The notes under the pieces are model-generated. The model saw nothing but the letters and a program-made list of their open reading frames with translations, was not told where the DNA came from and searched no databases. From positions 1 to 64,000 of the forward strand of contig NZ_CP133264.1 in assembly GCF_030915445.1 (NCBI RefSeq): a stretch of DNA of 64,000 nucleotides. The letters run 5' to 3'. Of the stretch, positions 28,789 to 41,125 are shown piece after piece. This DNA comes from Clostridium sp. OS1-26. Its GTDB lineage: Bacteria > Bacillota > Clostridia > Clostridiales > Clostridiaceae. How positions within the stretch are numbered: position 1 is the stretch's first letter; the number at the start of each line of letters is the position of its first letter. A program made the position numbers and the translations under genes.

Positions 28789-31110
28789 ATGAAATTATTT
28801 AAAATTTTTAAAAGTGAATTAAAATCAATATACCAAAATAAAATCAAGCTAGCAGCAACTGCAGCGGTCATAGTCATTCCTCTTTCATACAGCTTATTTT
28901 ATTTAAAAGCTTATTGGGATCCCTATGGCAATTTAAAAAATTACAATATAGCTGTAGTAAACAAAGACAAAGGTACCTCTGCAGAGGGCAAAAGTTATAA
29001 CTATGGTAATGACATAGTTAATAATCTAAATGATAAGAAGGATGTAGGCTTTAAATTTGTTTCTGAAGAAGAAGCTACTAAAGGCATAGCTAATGACAAG
29101 TACTTTGCAGAAATTCAAATTCCTGAGGATTTTTCTCAAAAAATAGTAAGTGCAAAAGATGGTAAAGCTATAGCACCTAAAATCATTTATCTTTCAAACA
29201 ACAAGAAAAATTATATTGGCACAAAAATCTCTGATGCTATAAAAAATGAATTCGTTAATGAGATTAAGAAAAGTATTTCTGGGGAATACGGTGCAATTGC
29301 ATTTGATAGTATATATGAAATGAAAGACGGTATGAAAGATGCTTCAAATGGAACAGAAAAGTTATATGATGGAACTAGTAAATTAAAAGATGGAAGTCAA
29401 AGTCTCAATACTGGATTAAAGGAAATGGACAGACAAGTTCCTGAGCTTCAAAATGGTGTCAGTTCTCTAGCTAATGGTTCAGATCAATTGAATAATGGTC
29501 TTGGACAACTTAACTCAAAGATTCCAGAATTATCAGCTGGCGCAAATAAGTTGACTTCAGGAGCAACAACATTAAATAAAGGTATGAACAGTCTGCAGGA
29601 AGGTGCAAAAGAGTTAACGAATAAATCTTCGGATTTAAAAAATGCTGGAGACTCCTTAAATGAGAATTTTGATAGCAAGCTTATATCAGGTTATACTCAG
29701 GTTTCTAGTGGCTTGAAGAGTGGCGCAGATCAGCTAAGCTCTGGAGCTAATCAGGTGCAGAATGGAGTAAATTCTTTAATTACTACATTAAATCAAAATC
29801 AGTATGCTATGAGTAATGGACAGAAACAACTTCAAGTATATCTGGCAGCGCATCCAGAAGCAATGCAAGATCCTAATATGCAAGCATTTCTATCAACAAT
29901 GCAATCTATATCAGATCGGTCTACTAATCCTGATAATTCAAAAAATATAGAAATGCTAAAAGATGGTGTAAACCAATTAGCTACTGGTGCCTCAAATTTA
30001 TCAAGTCAACTTGATATAAATAATCAAAACTCCGCATCAGGAATGTTTTATTCTGGACTTAATAGTTTTAAGTCTCAAGGAATTGAACCATACACAACAG
30101 GTGTTAACCAATATGTTAACGGGGTGTACCAACTATCTTTAGGAATTAATTCAACATCACAGGGATCATCTCAGCTAGCAAGTGGTTTAGAAAATCTCGA
30201 CAGTAATATGCCGTTGCTTCAAAATAGCTCTAAACAGCTATATGACGGTTCTTATCAGCTAACTAAGGGTCTAGGTCAACTTAATAGTCAAGTACCTAAT
30301 CTAGCTCAAGGTGTAAATCAGCTAACCGAAGGGTCTGGTCAGCTAAGTAATGGGTTAACTGATTTGAAGAATGGAACAAAGGAACTCGATACTGGATTAA
30401 ATAATGGTATAAAGAAAGTTGAAGACAATGTTAAAACTCCAAGCAAAGACCTAGGAAACTTTATAGGTAACCCAGTAAAAGTGGATGAACAAAACTTAAA
30501 TCCTATAAATAACTACGGTTCAGGATTGGCACCATATTTCTTACCGATATCCATATGGCTTGGTGCAGTTTTCATGTTTCTTGTAATTAAAACTAAAAAA
30601 GATGATTATAAAGAACTTAGCAATGTTCAGCTTGTTCTTGGAAAATTTATTCCATATGCTGTTATAGGTATAATTCAAGCTGTATCATTAGGTGGAATAG
30701 TACTAGCACTTGGAATTGAGCCATCGAATACTTTACTTCTATTTTTACTATTAACCTTAATGGCTCTTTCCTTTGACTCTATAATTCATTGCTTTATGAA
30801 TCTATTTGGACTTGTCGGTGAAGGACTAGCTGTTGTATTATTAGTACTTCAATTATGCTCAGATTCTGGTACCTTCCCTATTGAAGTGTTACCTAAGTTC
30901 TTCCAGGCTATAAGTCCATACTTGCCTTTCACTTACGCTGTAGAAGCTATAAGGGAAATATTATTTGCATCAAGAATAAACTATTCAATTATTCAAAAGG
31001 ACGTATTAATATTAGTTCTCTTTGGATTAATAGCAATGATTGTTAACATTATATTCGTTAGAAAAGGTGAAAAACTCTCAGAAAGTCTTGAAGAAAAATT
31101 AGCAGCTTAG
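28789..31110 (+). CDS. YhgE/Pip-family membrane protein (ABC-2-type exporter-like)
   Basis: This 773-aa protein has one N-terminal membrane helix (about 20-42), a long extracytoplasmic region (about 45-580), and about five to six C-terminal helices like those of ABC-2 permeases. The middle carries many imperfect heptad-like repeats of the form L-x-x-G-x-x-x-L (for example SGANQVQNGVNSL, GLGQLNSQVP, QLSNGLTDLKNG), predicted to form long coiled helices. The family includes phage infection protein (Pip) and ESX-type secretion-associated YueB relatives. The function here is unknown. The GGAGG site is 13 nt from the ATG, longer than usual, but an in-frame stop just upstream excludes earlier starts. 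The TetR-type operator implies induction by a small molecule or envelope stress. Confidence 0.85.
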   Translation: MKLFKIFKSELKSIYQNKIKLAATAAVIVIPLSYSLFYLKAYWDPYGNLKNYNIAVVNKDKGTSAEGKSYNYGNDIVNNLNDKKDVGFKFVSEEEATKGIANDKYFAEIQIPEDFSQKIVSAKDGKAIAPKIIYLSNNKKNYIGTKISDAIKNEFVNEIKKSISGEYGAIAFDSIYEMKDGMKDASNGTEKLYDGTSKLKDGSQSLNTGLKEMDRQVPELQNGVSSLANGSDQLNNGLGQLNSKIPELSAGANKLTSGATTLNKGMNSLQEGAKELTNKSSDLKNAGDSLNENFDSKLISGYTQVSSGLKSGADQLSSGANQVQNGVNSLITTLNQNQYAMSNGQKQLQVYLAAHPEAMQDPNMQAFLSTMQSISDRSTNPDNSKNIEMLKDGVNQLATGASNLSSQLDINNQNSASGMFYSGLNSFKSQGIEPYTTGVNQYVNGVYQLSLGINSTSQGSSQLASGLENLDSNMPLLQNSSKQLYDGSYQLTKGLGQLNSQVPNLAQGVNQLTEGSGQLSNGLTDLKNGTKELDTGLNNGIKKVEDNVKTPSKDLGNFIGNPVKVDEQNLNPINNYGSGLAPYFLPISIWLGAVFMFLVIKTKKDDYKELSNVQLVLGKFIPYAVIGIIQAVSLGGIVLALGIEPSNTLLLFLLLTLMALSFDSIIHCFMNLFGLVGEGLAVVLLVLQLCSDSGTFPIEVLPKFFQAISPYLPFTYAVEAIREILFASRINYSIIQKDVLILVLFGLIAMIVNIIFVRKGEKLSESLEEKLAA

Positions 31111-31114
31111 TATA

Positions 31115-31170
31115 TAAAAAAGCCTTGTTAAAATAGAAGTTTTCAAACTTATTTTAACAAGGCTTTTTTA
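31115..31170. terminator. Bidirectional terminator between the YhgE gene and fruA
   Basis: AAAAAAGCCTTGTTAAAATA pairs with TATTTTAACAAGGCTTTTTT across a 15-nt loop, with T-runs in both directions. It separates two convergent genes. Confidence 0.9.
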
Positions 31171-31171
31171 A

Positions 31172-33052
31172 TTAATCTTCTATTTGTTTTTTAAGAAATC
31201 CTAACATTATTGCTGTAACAAAAGATCCAATTAATATAGCCGCTACATATAATAATGGGTTACCTTTTACTATAGGAATTACGAAGATTCCTCCATGTGG
31301 AGCTGGAAGCCCTATATTAAACATCATAGTAAGCGCTCCTGCTATCGCTGAACCTACAACTATCGAAGGTATAACTCTTCCAGGGTCAGCTGCTGCAAAA
31401 GGTATAGCACCTTCAGTTATAAAACTTGCACCCATTATATAGCAAGTTTTACCTGCATCTCTTTCCTCTTTTGTAAATCTATTTTTAAATAATGTAGTTG
31501 CAATAGCAATACCTAATGGTGGAACCATACCTCCAGCCATAATTGCAGCATGAGGATAATAATTTCCTGAACCAATCATTGCTATTCCAAAGGTAAATGC
31601 AGCTTTATTTATTGGACCACCCATATCAACAGCCATCATTCCACCTAATACTACACCAAGAATTATCTTATTGGCAGTGCCCATAGAACTTAACCAACTC
31701 GTAACACCTGCATTAAGAGCTTTAACTGGATTAATAACAACGAGGAACATAATAGCTCCAGTAATGAATATTCCAAATAGCGGATATAACAATACTGGTT
31801 TTATCCCCTCTAATGACTGTGGTAACTTAGAGAACATATTTTTAAGAGCTACTACAACGTAACCGCCTAAGAAACCTGCAATTAACCCTCCTAAGAATCC
31901 AGCACCATTATTTGCTGCTATAAATCCTCCAACCATAGCTGGCGCATAACCTGGTCTGTCAGCTATACTACTGCCTATGAATCCAGCTAGAACTGGTATC
32001 ATTAGTGAAAATGCATTTCCACCACCTATATCCATTAAAAGCTTAGCTGTTGGATTAAAGGATGGGTCCTTTGGATCAAAAGCTTTTATACCAAACATAA
32101 AGCATATTGCTATTAATATACCTCCTCCTACAACAAAAGGAAGCATATTAGAAACACCATTCATAAGATGTTTATAGAATCCAGTTCTTTCATTTTTATT
32201 TGCTGATACATTTTTATCATTTCCGCTATGATGATATACTGCCGCATCACCACTTAACCCTTTATTTAAAAGTTCTTCTGACTTCTTAATGGCTTGGGCA
32301 ACAGGAACTTGAATTAGTTTTTTACCCTCAAATCTAGACATTTCAACTTGCTTATCTGCAGCAACTATAATAGCAGTTGCCTTTTCGATTTCTTCTTCTG
32401 TTAATCTATTTTTAACCCCTGTAGAACCATTAGTTTCTACCTTTATATCTACTCCCATATCTTTTGCTTTATTTTTTAATGCGTCTGCTGCCATATAAGT
32501 ATGTGCTATGCCAGTTGGACATGCAGTTACAGCTAATATTAAACCTTTAGATTCTTTATTTTCAGTATCTACACCTTGTTTTTGTTCCTTTAAATAGCTC
32601 TTTTCTTCGCTATCAATTAATGCTAAAATCTCATTTTCTGAATTTGCACTCATAAGCTTTTCTCTAAAGCTTTCACTCATAAGCATGCTAGACAATCTAG
32701 ACAATGTATCTAAGTGCTCATTATGAGCTCCTTCACTAGCCGCTATCATAAAGAATATATGAGAACTATTTCCATCTAAAGAATCATAATCTATTCCACT
32801 TTTAGATCGACCAAAAGCTAATGCTGGAGTTCTAACTGCAGATGTCTTGGCATGTGGAATCGCTATTCCTTCTCCTATTCCTGTTGAAAATTCATTTTCC
32901 CTTTTCCATATGGCATTCTTGAATTCTTCTTTATCTCTTAGTCTTCCTGCTCTATCTAATTTATTTGTTAATTCATCTATTACGTCAGCTTTTGTGTTTG
33001 ATTTTAAATCTACAATAATCGTTTCTTTTGTCAGAAGCTCTGTAATTTTCAT
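31172..33052 (-). CDS. fruA: PTS fructose transporter, fused IIA-IIB-IIC
   Basis: This 626-aa fusion has IIA in residues 1-145 (phospho-histidine in GIAIPHAKT), IIB in about 165-265 (phospho-cysteine in TACPTGIAHTYMAA), and membrane IIC in about 295-625. It takes up fructose and phosphorylates it to fructose 1-phosphate, which FruK then uses. Domain order and length match FruA of Firmicutes. It is the last gene of fruR-fruK-fruA, about 97 bp after fruK with a perfect palindrome between them. Confidence 0.94.
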   Translation of the reverse strand: MKITELLTKETIIVDLKSNTKADVIDELTNKLDRAGRLRDKEEFKNAIWKRENEFSTGIGEGIAIPHAKTSAVRTPALAFGRSKSGIDYDSLDGNSSHIFFMIAASEGAHNEHLDTLSRLSSMLMSESFREKLMSANSENEILALIDSEEKSYLKEQKQGVDTENKESKGLILAVTACPTGIAHTYMAADALKNKAKDMGVDIKVETNGSTGVKNRLTEEEIEKATAIIVAADKQVEMSRFEGKKLIQVPVAQAIKKSEELLNKGLSGDAAVYHHSGNDKNVSANKNERTGFYKHLMNGVSNMLPFVVGGGILIAICFMFGIKAFDPKDPSFNPTAKLLMDIGGGNAFSLMIPVLAGFIGSSIADRPGYAPAMVGGFIAANNGAGFLGGLIAGFLGGYVVVALKNMFSKLPQSLEGIKPVLLYPLFGIFITGAIMFLVVINPVKALNAGVTSWLSSMGTANKIILGVVLGGMMAVDMGGPINKAAFTFGIAMIGSGNYYPHAAIMAGGMVPPLGIAIATTLFKNRFTKEERDAGKTCYIMGASFITEGAIPFAAADPGRVIPSIVVGSAIAGALTMMFNIGLPAPHGGIFVIPIVKGNPLLYVAAILIGSFVTAIMLGFLKKQIED

Positions 33053-33113
33053 AACTTCCCTCCTATTTTTAAAAGGTTTTCATCTTAGACATTAACTTTT
33101 TTTATTTAAATTG

Positions 33114-33143
33114 TACTTCAGAGAAATTAATTTCTCTGAAGTA
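33114..33143 (-). other. 30-bp perfect palindrome between fruK and fruA
   Basis: TACTTCAGAGAAATT is followed directly by its reverse complement, a perfect palindrome with no spacer. The minus-strand downstream sequence is A/T-rich but lacks a clean U-run, so it may be a processing or stability hairpin, or a partial terminator that lowers fruA expression relative to fruK. Confidence 0.6.
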
Positions 33144-33149
33144 TAACTT

Positions 33150-34067
33150 TTAAGAAAGTAATTTAGTAATCTTAACCTGTACAAGTAGCTTTTCTACCTC
33201 TTCCCTCTTGCATAAGTCCATAGAAAATGCCGTAGCGCTTCCCGATGCTACTCCGTATTTAAAAGCTTCAGTAATATTGTAAGTTTTAGAATAGCTAGCT
33301 AGGAACCCTGCTATAAGTGAATCTCCTGCTCCTACTGAATTTTTTACAATTCCTTTTGGAGCAGATGCATGATATACTCCTTCACTACATATTAATAGCG
33401 CACCTTCACCTGCCATAGATATGATTACATTCTGTGCACCCATTTCCCTAAGCCTTTGCGAGTATTTTATTATATCCTCTTTCTTATGAATCTCAATATT
33501 AAATATTTCACCTAGTTCGTGATTGTTAGGCTTAATTAAAAATGGCTTATGCTTTAATGTAGATATCAAAGCCTCACCAGTAGTATCTACAATTACTTTT
33601 ACCTCTTTATTTTTTACCTTCTCTTGAATTTGCGAATATATATTTCTTTGAAGAGATTTTTGCACATTTCCAGCCAACACTAAAATGTCTTCTGAATTTA
33701 AAGTATCTATCTTTTCAAATAACTTATCTAAATCTTCATCGCTAATATTTGGACCACTACCATTTATCTCTGTTTCTTCATTAGAACTAAGCTTAACATT
33801 TATTCTCGTATCTCCGTTTACCTGGATAAAATCAGTATATACTTCTTCCTTTTTAAGAAAACTCTCTATAAACTGTCCTGTAAATCCCCCAATAAAACCT
33901 AGTGCCCTACTTTTTATTCCTAAGTTATTTAAAACTCTTGATACATTTATACCTTTTCCACCTGCATATTTATTTTCGTTAACCACTCTGTTAACAGTTC
34001 CTGCTGCGAAGTTTTCAACCTTAATAACATAGTCTATTGAAGGATTAAAAGTTACAGTATATATCAT
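33150..34067 (-). CDS. fruK: 1-phosphofructokinase
   Basis: This 305-aa PfkB-family kinase phosphorylates fructose 1-phosphate to fructose 1,6-bisphosphate. Motifs visible are the N-terminal GGKGINVSRVL (PfkB signature 1), and the C-terminal SVGAGDSLIAGFLA with the catalytic aspartate (signature 2). The start codon overlaps the fruR stop by one base. LacC-type tagatose-6-phosphate kinase is the alternative, but the FruA neighbour settles it. Confidence 0.93.
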   Translation of the reverse strand: MIYTVTFNPSIDYVIKVENFAAGTVNRVVNENKYAGGKGINVSRVLNNLGIKSRALGFIGGFTGQFIESFLKKEEVYTDFIQVNGDTRINVKLSSNEETEINGSGPNISDEDLDKLFEKIDTLNSEDILVLAGNVQKSLQRNIYSQIQEKVKNKEVKVIVDTTGEALISTLKHKPFLIKPNNHELGEIFNIEIHKKEDIIKYSQRLREMGAQNVIISMAGEGALLICSEGVYHASAPKGIVKNSVGAGDSLIAGFLASYSKTYNITEAFKYGVASGSATAFSMDLCKREEVEKLLVQVKITKLLS

Positions 34068-34816
34068 TAAATTGTCACAACCTTTACTTTAGTTTTTTCA
34101 TTATATTCTTTGTAATTTTCAAACTCCGAATTTGTAATTATAATAGCATCCTTCAAATCTGCCACTTTTACAAAGCTAACTTCTCCAAATTTACTTTCAT
34201 CAGCCAATACAAAGGATTGTCTTGACTGTTTGATAGCGTTTTCTTTGAGCATAGCTTCTTCAGAATCTGGAGTGGTAAATCCATATTCTATGTGTATTCC
34301 ATTTATTCCTAGAAAACATTTATCAAATCTGAACTTTTCAAGACTTTTTAGGGCATCTGAACCTATAACTGCCTTTGTTATATTCTTAATTTTCCCTCCA
34401 AGTATATAGGCATTTATACCTTTATCAACTAGAGCATTTATATGCTTAAGACCATTGGTAACAACAATAATGTTGCTTTTATCTATATACTGAATCATTT
34501 CATAGGTTGATGTACCAGCATCTAGATATACACTGTCGCCATCTTCTATTAAAGATGCGGCATATTTAGCAATAATCTTCTTCTCATCTACGTTTTGAAC
34601 CTCTTTTTCACTATAACTAGGTTCAATTAATCTTCCTTTTGGCAATGTTGCACCACCATGTATTCTTTTCAAGGCATTAATACTTTCTAAATAAGTCAAA
34701 TCCCTTCTTATAGTGGATTCTGAAGTATTAGTAGCCTCCATTATATCTATTATTTTTACTACGCCTTTTTCTCTTAATAAATCTAATATAATATTGTGTC
34801 TTTCTTCAGTCAGCAT
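34067..34816 (-). CDS. fruR: DeoR-family repressor of the fructose operon
   Basis: This 249-aa regulator has an N-terminal DeoR helix-turn-helix (IIDIMEATNTSESTIRRDLTYLE) and a C-terminal sugar-phosphate sensor domain (VYLDAGTSTYEMIQYI, VVTNG, GINGIH). It is the first gene of the fru operon and very probably represses it until fructose 1-phosphate accumulates. Confidence 0.9.
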   Translation of the reverse strand: MLTEERHNIILDLLREKGVVKIIDIMEATNTSESTIRRDLTYLESINALKRIHGGATLPKGRLIEPSYSEKEVQNVDEKKIIAKYAASLIEDGDSVYLDAGTSTYEMIQYIDKSNIIVVTNGLKHINALVDKGINAYILGGKIKNITKAVIGSDALKSLEKFRFDKCFLGINGIHIEYGFTTPDSEEAMLKENAIKQSRQSFVLADESKFGEVSFVKVADLKDAIIITNSEFENYKEYNEKTKVKVVTI

Positions 34817-34862
34817 TTTATCACCTACTTATTGATATATGATATCTTTACTCTATGTAAAC

Positions 34863-34910
34863 ATTATAATATAGGAATTTTCAAAAATCAATCATTTTCA
34901 TTCAAAAACA
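34863..34910 (-). promoter_or_regulatory. fru operon promoter with overlapping repeat region
   Basis: On the minus strand: TTGATT (34886-34891), 17-nt spacer, TATAAT (34863-34868). The -35 is embedded in a run of TGAATGA / TGATTGA / TTTTGAAA repeats (34879-34910), a plausible FruR (DeoR) operator. The promoter is well supported; the operator is weaker. Confidence 0.6.
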
Positions 34911-35032
34911 TTTAAAACTTTTCGTAAAAACCGCCAATATAATTCACAAATCAAGAAAAACCTTTCATCAGTAATAGTAAATTTCTTCTTCCTGTGATAA
35001 AATATTTTACATAACAATTAAGGAGGATAACT

Positions 35033-35746
35033 ATGAATACTATTTTATTTGATCTAGATGGAACATTACTTCCACTGAATATGGCTTTATTTGAAAAAAT
35101 ATACTTTGAAGAACTTACAAAATCATTTTCTGATATACTTACTCCAGAGGAGATTGCAAAAAATATATGGGGTTCTACTAAGGTTATGGTGGCAAATTTA
35201 GAACATAGAACCAATGAAGATGTATTTATGAATGACTTTGGCAAAAGAGTAAACTATGATTTATCCAAAATTAAGCAGCGTTTTGATGATTTCTATGATA
35301 CTACTTTCTTTAAAGTTAGAGAGGCGGTTAAAGATGTTGAATCTATTAGAGAAAGTGTCAAAATCTTAAAAGAAAAGGGATACAAAATTGTAATTGCAAC
35401 AAATCCACTCTTTCCAATTAAAGCAATCCATCATAGAGTTCATTGGGCTGGATTTGACCCTGAAGAGTTCTCTTACATATCAAGCTTTGAAAAAAATCAT
35501 TATTGTAAACCTCAGTTAAAGTACTACGAAGAAATATTAAATGATATTTCAAAAAAGCCAGAAGAATGTCTTATGGTTGGAAATGATGTACAAGAAGATC
35601 TTGTGTCAAAACAATTAGGTATGAATACATATTTAATAACTGATAACCTGCTCCATAGAACAAAAGATGAAATAGTGTCAGATCACATAGGAGAATATAA
35701 AGATTTCTATGAATTTGTCAAAACCTTGCCTTATGTTCAAGATTAA
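35033..35746 (+). CDS. HAD-family hydrolase (phosphoglycolate-phosphatase-like)
   Basis: This 237-aa cytoplasmic protein carries the HAD motifs: motif I FDLDGTLLPL (nucleophile aspartate D8), motif II IVIATNP, motif III lysine in KPQLKYYEE, and motif IV MVGNDVQEDL. A helical cap is inserted after motif I. The substrate cannot be inferred. It is monocistronic, diverges from fruR, begins with AAGGAGGATAACTATG, and ends at a bidirectional terminator. Confidence 0.88.
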   Translation: MNTILFDLDGTLLPLNMALFEKIYFEELTKSFSDILTPEEIAKNIWGSTKVMVANLEHRTNEDVFMNDFGKRVNYDLSKIKQRFDDFYDTTFFKVREAVKDVESIRESVKILKEKGYKIVIATNPLFPIKAIHHRVHWAGFDPEEFSYISSFEKNHYCKPQLKYYEEILNDISKKPEECLMVGNDVQEDLVSKQLGMNTYLITDNLLHRTKDEIVSDHIGEYKDFYEFVKTLPYVQD

Positions 35747-35761
35747 AATTTGATAACGAAT

Positions 35762-35805
35762 AATTTAAGTCACAAAAAACCAATTAGCTTTTTGTGACTT
35801 AAATT
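35762..35805. terminator. Bidirectional terminator between the HAD gene and RocB-like copy 2
   Basis: AATTTAAGTCACAAAAA pairs perfectly with TTTTTGTGACTTAAATT across a 10-nt loop between two convergent genes. Confidence 0.85.
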
Positions 35806-35818
35806 ATATTCTTGATTT

Positions 35819-37450
35819 CTACTTAAGTAGAGAAAAAATCATATTTTTGTACAATTCAGGAACTACATTAAATGAATATGGGACATTCAACCTTTCAGTA
35901 TACTTATGAAAGTCCTTTCCTTCACCACCAAAAACTATACCTGGAATATTAAGCTTATCTAAACAGTCGAATGGTAATTTATAATTTATATCATAACCAA
36001 CAATATTAGATGATAAATGATCTAAATTTTTGTTTCCTTCTATTCCAGTATAACTTAAATCAGATATAGCCATAAAAAAGTCTTCTTTTATAAGTTTTTC
36101 ATTAAATTTCTTTTCAGCAAGTTCTATTGTTTCGTCTATAACTTCTATTAATCTTTTACTTTTGTCATCTATACCTTGTAAATATTTATGTGGATAGTAT
36201 GGAGGAATAAAAGAAACTATTATCATTGGTTTTTTGCTATTATATTTTTCATAAGTTTCTTTGACAATGTTTATTGCAATGGTCTGGTTGTCCATTTTTT
36301 CTTTTTTCCAAAGCTCAACTTTGTCCTTTATATATTTATCAAAATCTTCTACTTTAGCTTTAACTTCCATTAAAAGCTCTTCATAAGTCATAACACAAGG
36401 TTCTACTTCCATGTATTGAACTTTATCTGGAGATTTTTTTATAAATTTATCTCTCTTTTCTTTTAATAAATCTAAAACGTTGTTAAAAGCTTTTAAACTT
36501 AACTCCTTTAAATCCCTCATAAGTTTATCTTCTGAAATACTTAAAGTTAATATGTTATAGTATGCTGCTGCATATAATGGAGTCTGTACAGAGTATAGCT
36601 CCTTTAAATCTAACTGCTTTAGGCATGTAGGTGGTGGTGTAATAGTATCGTTAACTTGATCCGAAAAATCCGGATTATACTCTAATAGCCTATTTATTTC
36701 TGAAACTAAAGCATTGGGATTTAATCCTTTAAGAGATTCTCCTACATGAGTTTCCTTACCTACGCAGAAAAATAATGGCATTATCTTTCCTACAGTTCCC
36801 ATATAGAGCTTTTTTAACTTATCATTTTCATTATCAGGTATACAACATTCAGAAACAATTACTCCACAATAGTCGTATCCCCTCTCCTCTTGTAATTTTA
36901 AAAGAAAAGGTACAGATGCAATCATTCCTTCTGAGTTGCTTTCCTCTCCTGGCACTGCTAAGAATAATAAATTCCCTTTAAAATTTCTCTCTTCGCTAAA
37001 TTCTCTAAGCATTTCTATGTCTAAGGCTATGCCATATTTCATATCGGCTGTACCTCTTCCAAAAATCCATTTACCAGATTCAAGATCTCTTAATGCTTCT
37101 TTATCTAGATTTAACTCACCGATTCTCTTAGTGCATTCTTCAATATTGAAAGCAATAGGTTTTAAGTGCCCAAACTCCTCTACTTCTACTACATCTAAAT
37201 GTCCTGTTAATATTAGTGTATTATTTGATTGTTCTTTTCCATGTACAACACCCCATACAAAACTTCTTCCATATGGGTCTTCTTCTATTAGTTCCATACC
37301 AAAATTCTTTTTATTATTTTGGAAATATGGTATTTCCGATAGTATACTGTATATCTTTTCAGATGTTATATTTTCACTTTTCGTACCTGATACTCCAGGT
37401 GCTGCAACTAATTCTTTTAACGTACTGTAAACCTTATCACTTAAAGTCAT
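35819..37450 (-). CDS. M20-family peptidase/deacylase, RocB-like, copy 2
   Basis: This 543-aa zinc hydrolase is a close paralog of the protein at 13136-14779, collinear over its full length. It has the same metal motifs: GHLDVVE, GRGTADMKYG, PGEESNSEG and a late FHKYTERLN. I start it at the second ATG (37448-37450), because AGGAGG sits 7 nt before it and abuts the first ATG at 37456. It is monocistronic. The substrate is unresolved; the family includes RocB and peptidases. Confidence 0.85.
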   Translation of the reverse strand: MTLSDKVYSTLKELVAAPGVSGTKSENITSEKIYSILSEIPYFQNNKKNFGMELIEEDPYGRSFVWGVVHGKEQSNNTLILTGHLDVVEVEEFGHLKPIAFNIEECTKRIGELNLDKEALRDLESGKWIFGRGTADMKYGIALDIEMLREFSEERNFKGNLLFLAVPGEESNSEGMIASVPFLLKLQEERGYDYCGVIVSECCIPDNENDKLKKLYMGTVGKIMPLFFCVGKETHVGESLKGLNPNALVSEINRLLEYNPDFSDQVNDTITPPPTCLKQLDLKELYSVQTPLYAAAYYNILTLSISEDKLMRDLKELSLKAFNNVLDLLKEKRDKFIKKSPDKVQYMEVEPCVMTYEELLMEVKAKVEDFDKYIKDKVELWKKEKMDNQTIAINIVKETYEKYNSKKPMIIVSFIPPYYPHKYLQGIDDKSKRLIEVIDETIELAEKKFNEKLIKEDFFMAISDLSYTGIEGNKNLDHLSSNIVGYDINYKLPFDCLDKLNIPGIVFGGEGKDFHKYTERLNVPYSFNVVPELYKNMIFSLLK

Positions 37451-37543
37451 TTCCATTCCTCCTTTTTTGTGTCCCTGTATATTATATATTAAAAAACTAC
37501 AAATTCAAAATAATTTTTATAGCAAATTATTTTAACCAAAAAT

Positions 37544-37575
37544 AAAAAACACTAGATATCTATCTAGTGTTTTTT
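37544..37575 (-). terminator. Terminator after tRNA-Pro / rRNA operon 2
   Basis: A perfect hairpin with 15-bp arms (AAAAAACACTAGATA) and a 2-nt loop, ending in a run of T on the minus strand. It directly abuts the tRNA-Pro CCA end. Confidence 0.9.
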
Positions 37576-37650
37576 GGTCGGGGTGACAGGGATTGAACCT
37601 GCGACCTCATGGTCCCAAACCACGCGCGCTCCCATCTGCGCCACACCCCG
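37575..37650 (-). tRNA. tRNA-Pro (anticodon TGG)
   Basis: A 76-nt cloverleaf starting CGGGGTGTGGCGCAGATG on the minus strand, with anticodon loop TTTGGGA and an encoded CCA. It is the last gene of rRNA operon 2. Confidence 0.96.
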
Positions 37651-37656
37651 TTATAT

Positions 37657-37730
37657 TGGAGCGGGTGAAGGGAATCGAACCCTCGTAACTAGCTTGGAAG
37701 GCTAGCACTCTACCATTGAGTTACACCCGC
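37657..37730 (-). tRNA. tRNA-Gly (anticodon TCC), copy 2
   Basis: This 74-nt cloverleaf is identical to the copy at 26876-26949, and lies between the 23S gene of operon 2 and tRNA-Pro. Confidence 0.96.
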
Positions 37731-37737
37731 ATGTTTT

Positions 37738-37862
37738 GCAAAAATTGCTATAAGCTTCGTATTACTTCGTCAGCTCCCTCCCTGCGGTACTCATTTACAG
37801 ATAAGTAAACTCTGTTCCTCGCTCAGTCGCTTCCTTGTACTACTCGCTTCTATCAATTTTTA
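37738..37862. repeat. rRNA-spacer repeat, copy B
   Basis: This copy of the roughly 125-nt repeat lies between the operon 2 23S gene and tRNA-Gly, where a 5S gene would be expected. It is most like copy A (shared AAATTGCTATAAGCTTCG and GCTTCTATCAATTTT ends). Confidence 0.7.
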
Positions 37863-37924
37863 GTTGTTACTTTTTGTTTTTCAGAAACTATTGTTCTCTG
37901 AAAATTGCACAGTGAATGTGTATT

Positions 37925-40819
<2,895 letters not shown>

Positions 40820-40826
40820 TCTAAAT

Positions 40827-40945
40827 TAATATTACCTTCGCATTACTGCGTCAGCTTCCCTCACTGCGGTGCTCATTTACCTTAAAGTAAATTCCGCTCC
40901 TCGTTCGGTTGCTTCCTTGTTCTGCTCGCTACTATTAATTTATAT
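40827..40945. repeat. rRNA-spacer repeat, copy C
   Basis: This more diverged copy of the roughly 120-nt repeat lies in the operon 2 23S/tRNA-Ala spacer. Its flanks are an ATTAATAT / ATTAATTTATATTAAT inverted repeat instead of the AAAATTGCTATA / TATCAATTTT flanks of copies A and B, but the core (CTCATTTACC..AAAGTAAA..CGCTCCTCG) is shared. Confidence 0.65.
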
Positions 40946-41049
40946 TAATTCTTAAATCTACAAAGGTTCATTACTTATATAATAAGTAGTTTTACCTTCA
41001 GCTTTACTTTCATTTTATATATCACTGTGCAATTTTCAAAGAACAATTA

Positions 41050-41125
41050 TGGTGGAGATAAAGGGATTCGAACCCTTGACCCCCTGCGTGCAAGGCAGGT
41101 GCTCTCCCAGCTGAGCTATACCCCC
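41050..41125 (-). tRNA. tRNA-Ala (anticodon TGC), operon 2 spacer
   Basis: This 76-nt cloverleaf has the same sequence as the operon 1 copy. About 100 nt of extra spacer, including a GAGCAATTTACAACCCC stretch absent from operon 1, separates it from the 16S gene. Confidence 0.97.

Noticed and set aside
29330..30400. Repeats inside the YhgE gene as tandem DNA repeats or a CRISPR-like array
   Set aside because: The periodicity is in the protein (heptad-like L/G pattern); the DNA is not conserved between units. No CRISPR array was seen anywhere in the window.
37731..37924. A 5S rRNA gene after the operon 2 23S
   Set aside because: None of the conserved 5S core is present; the space is filled by the spacer repeat.
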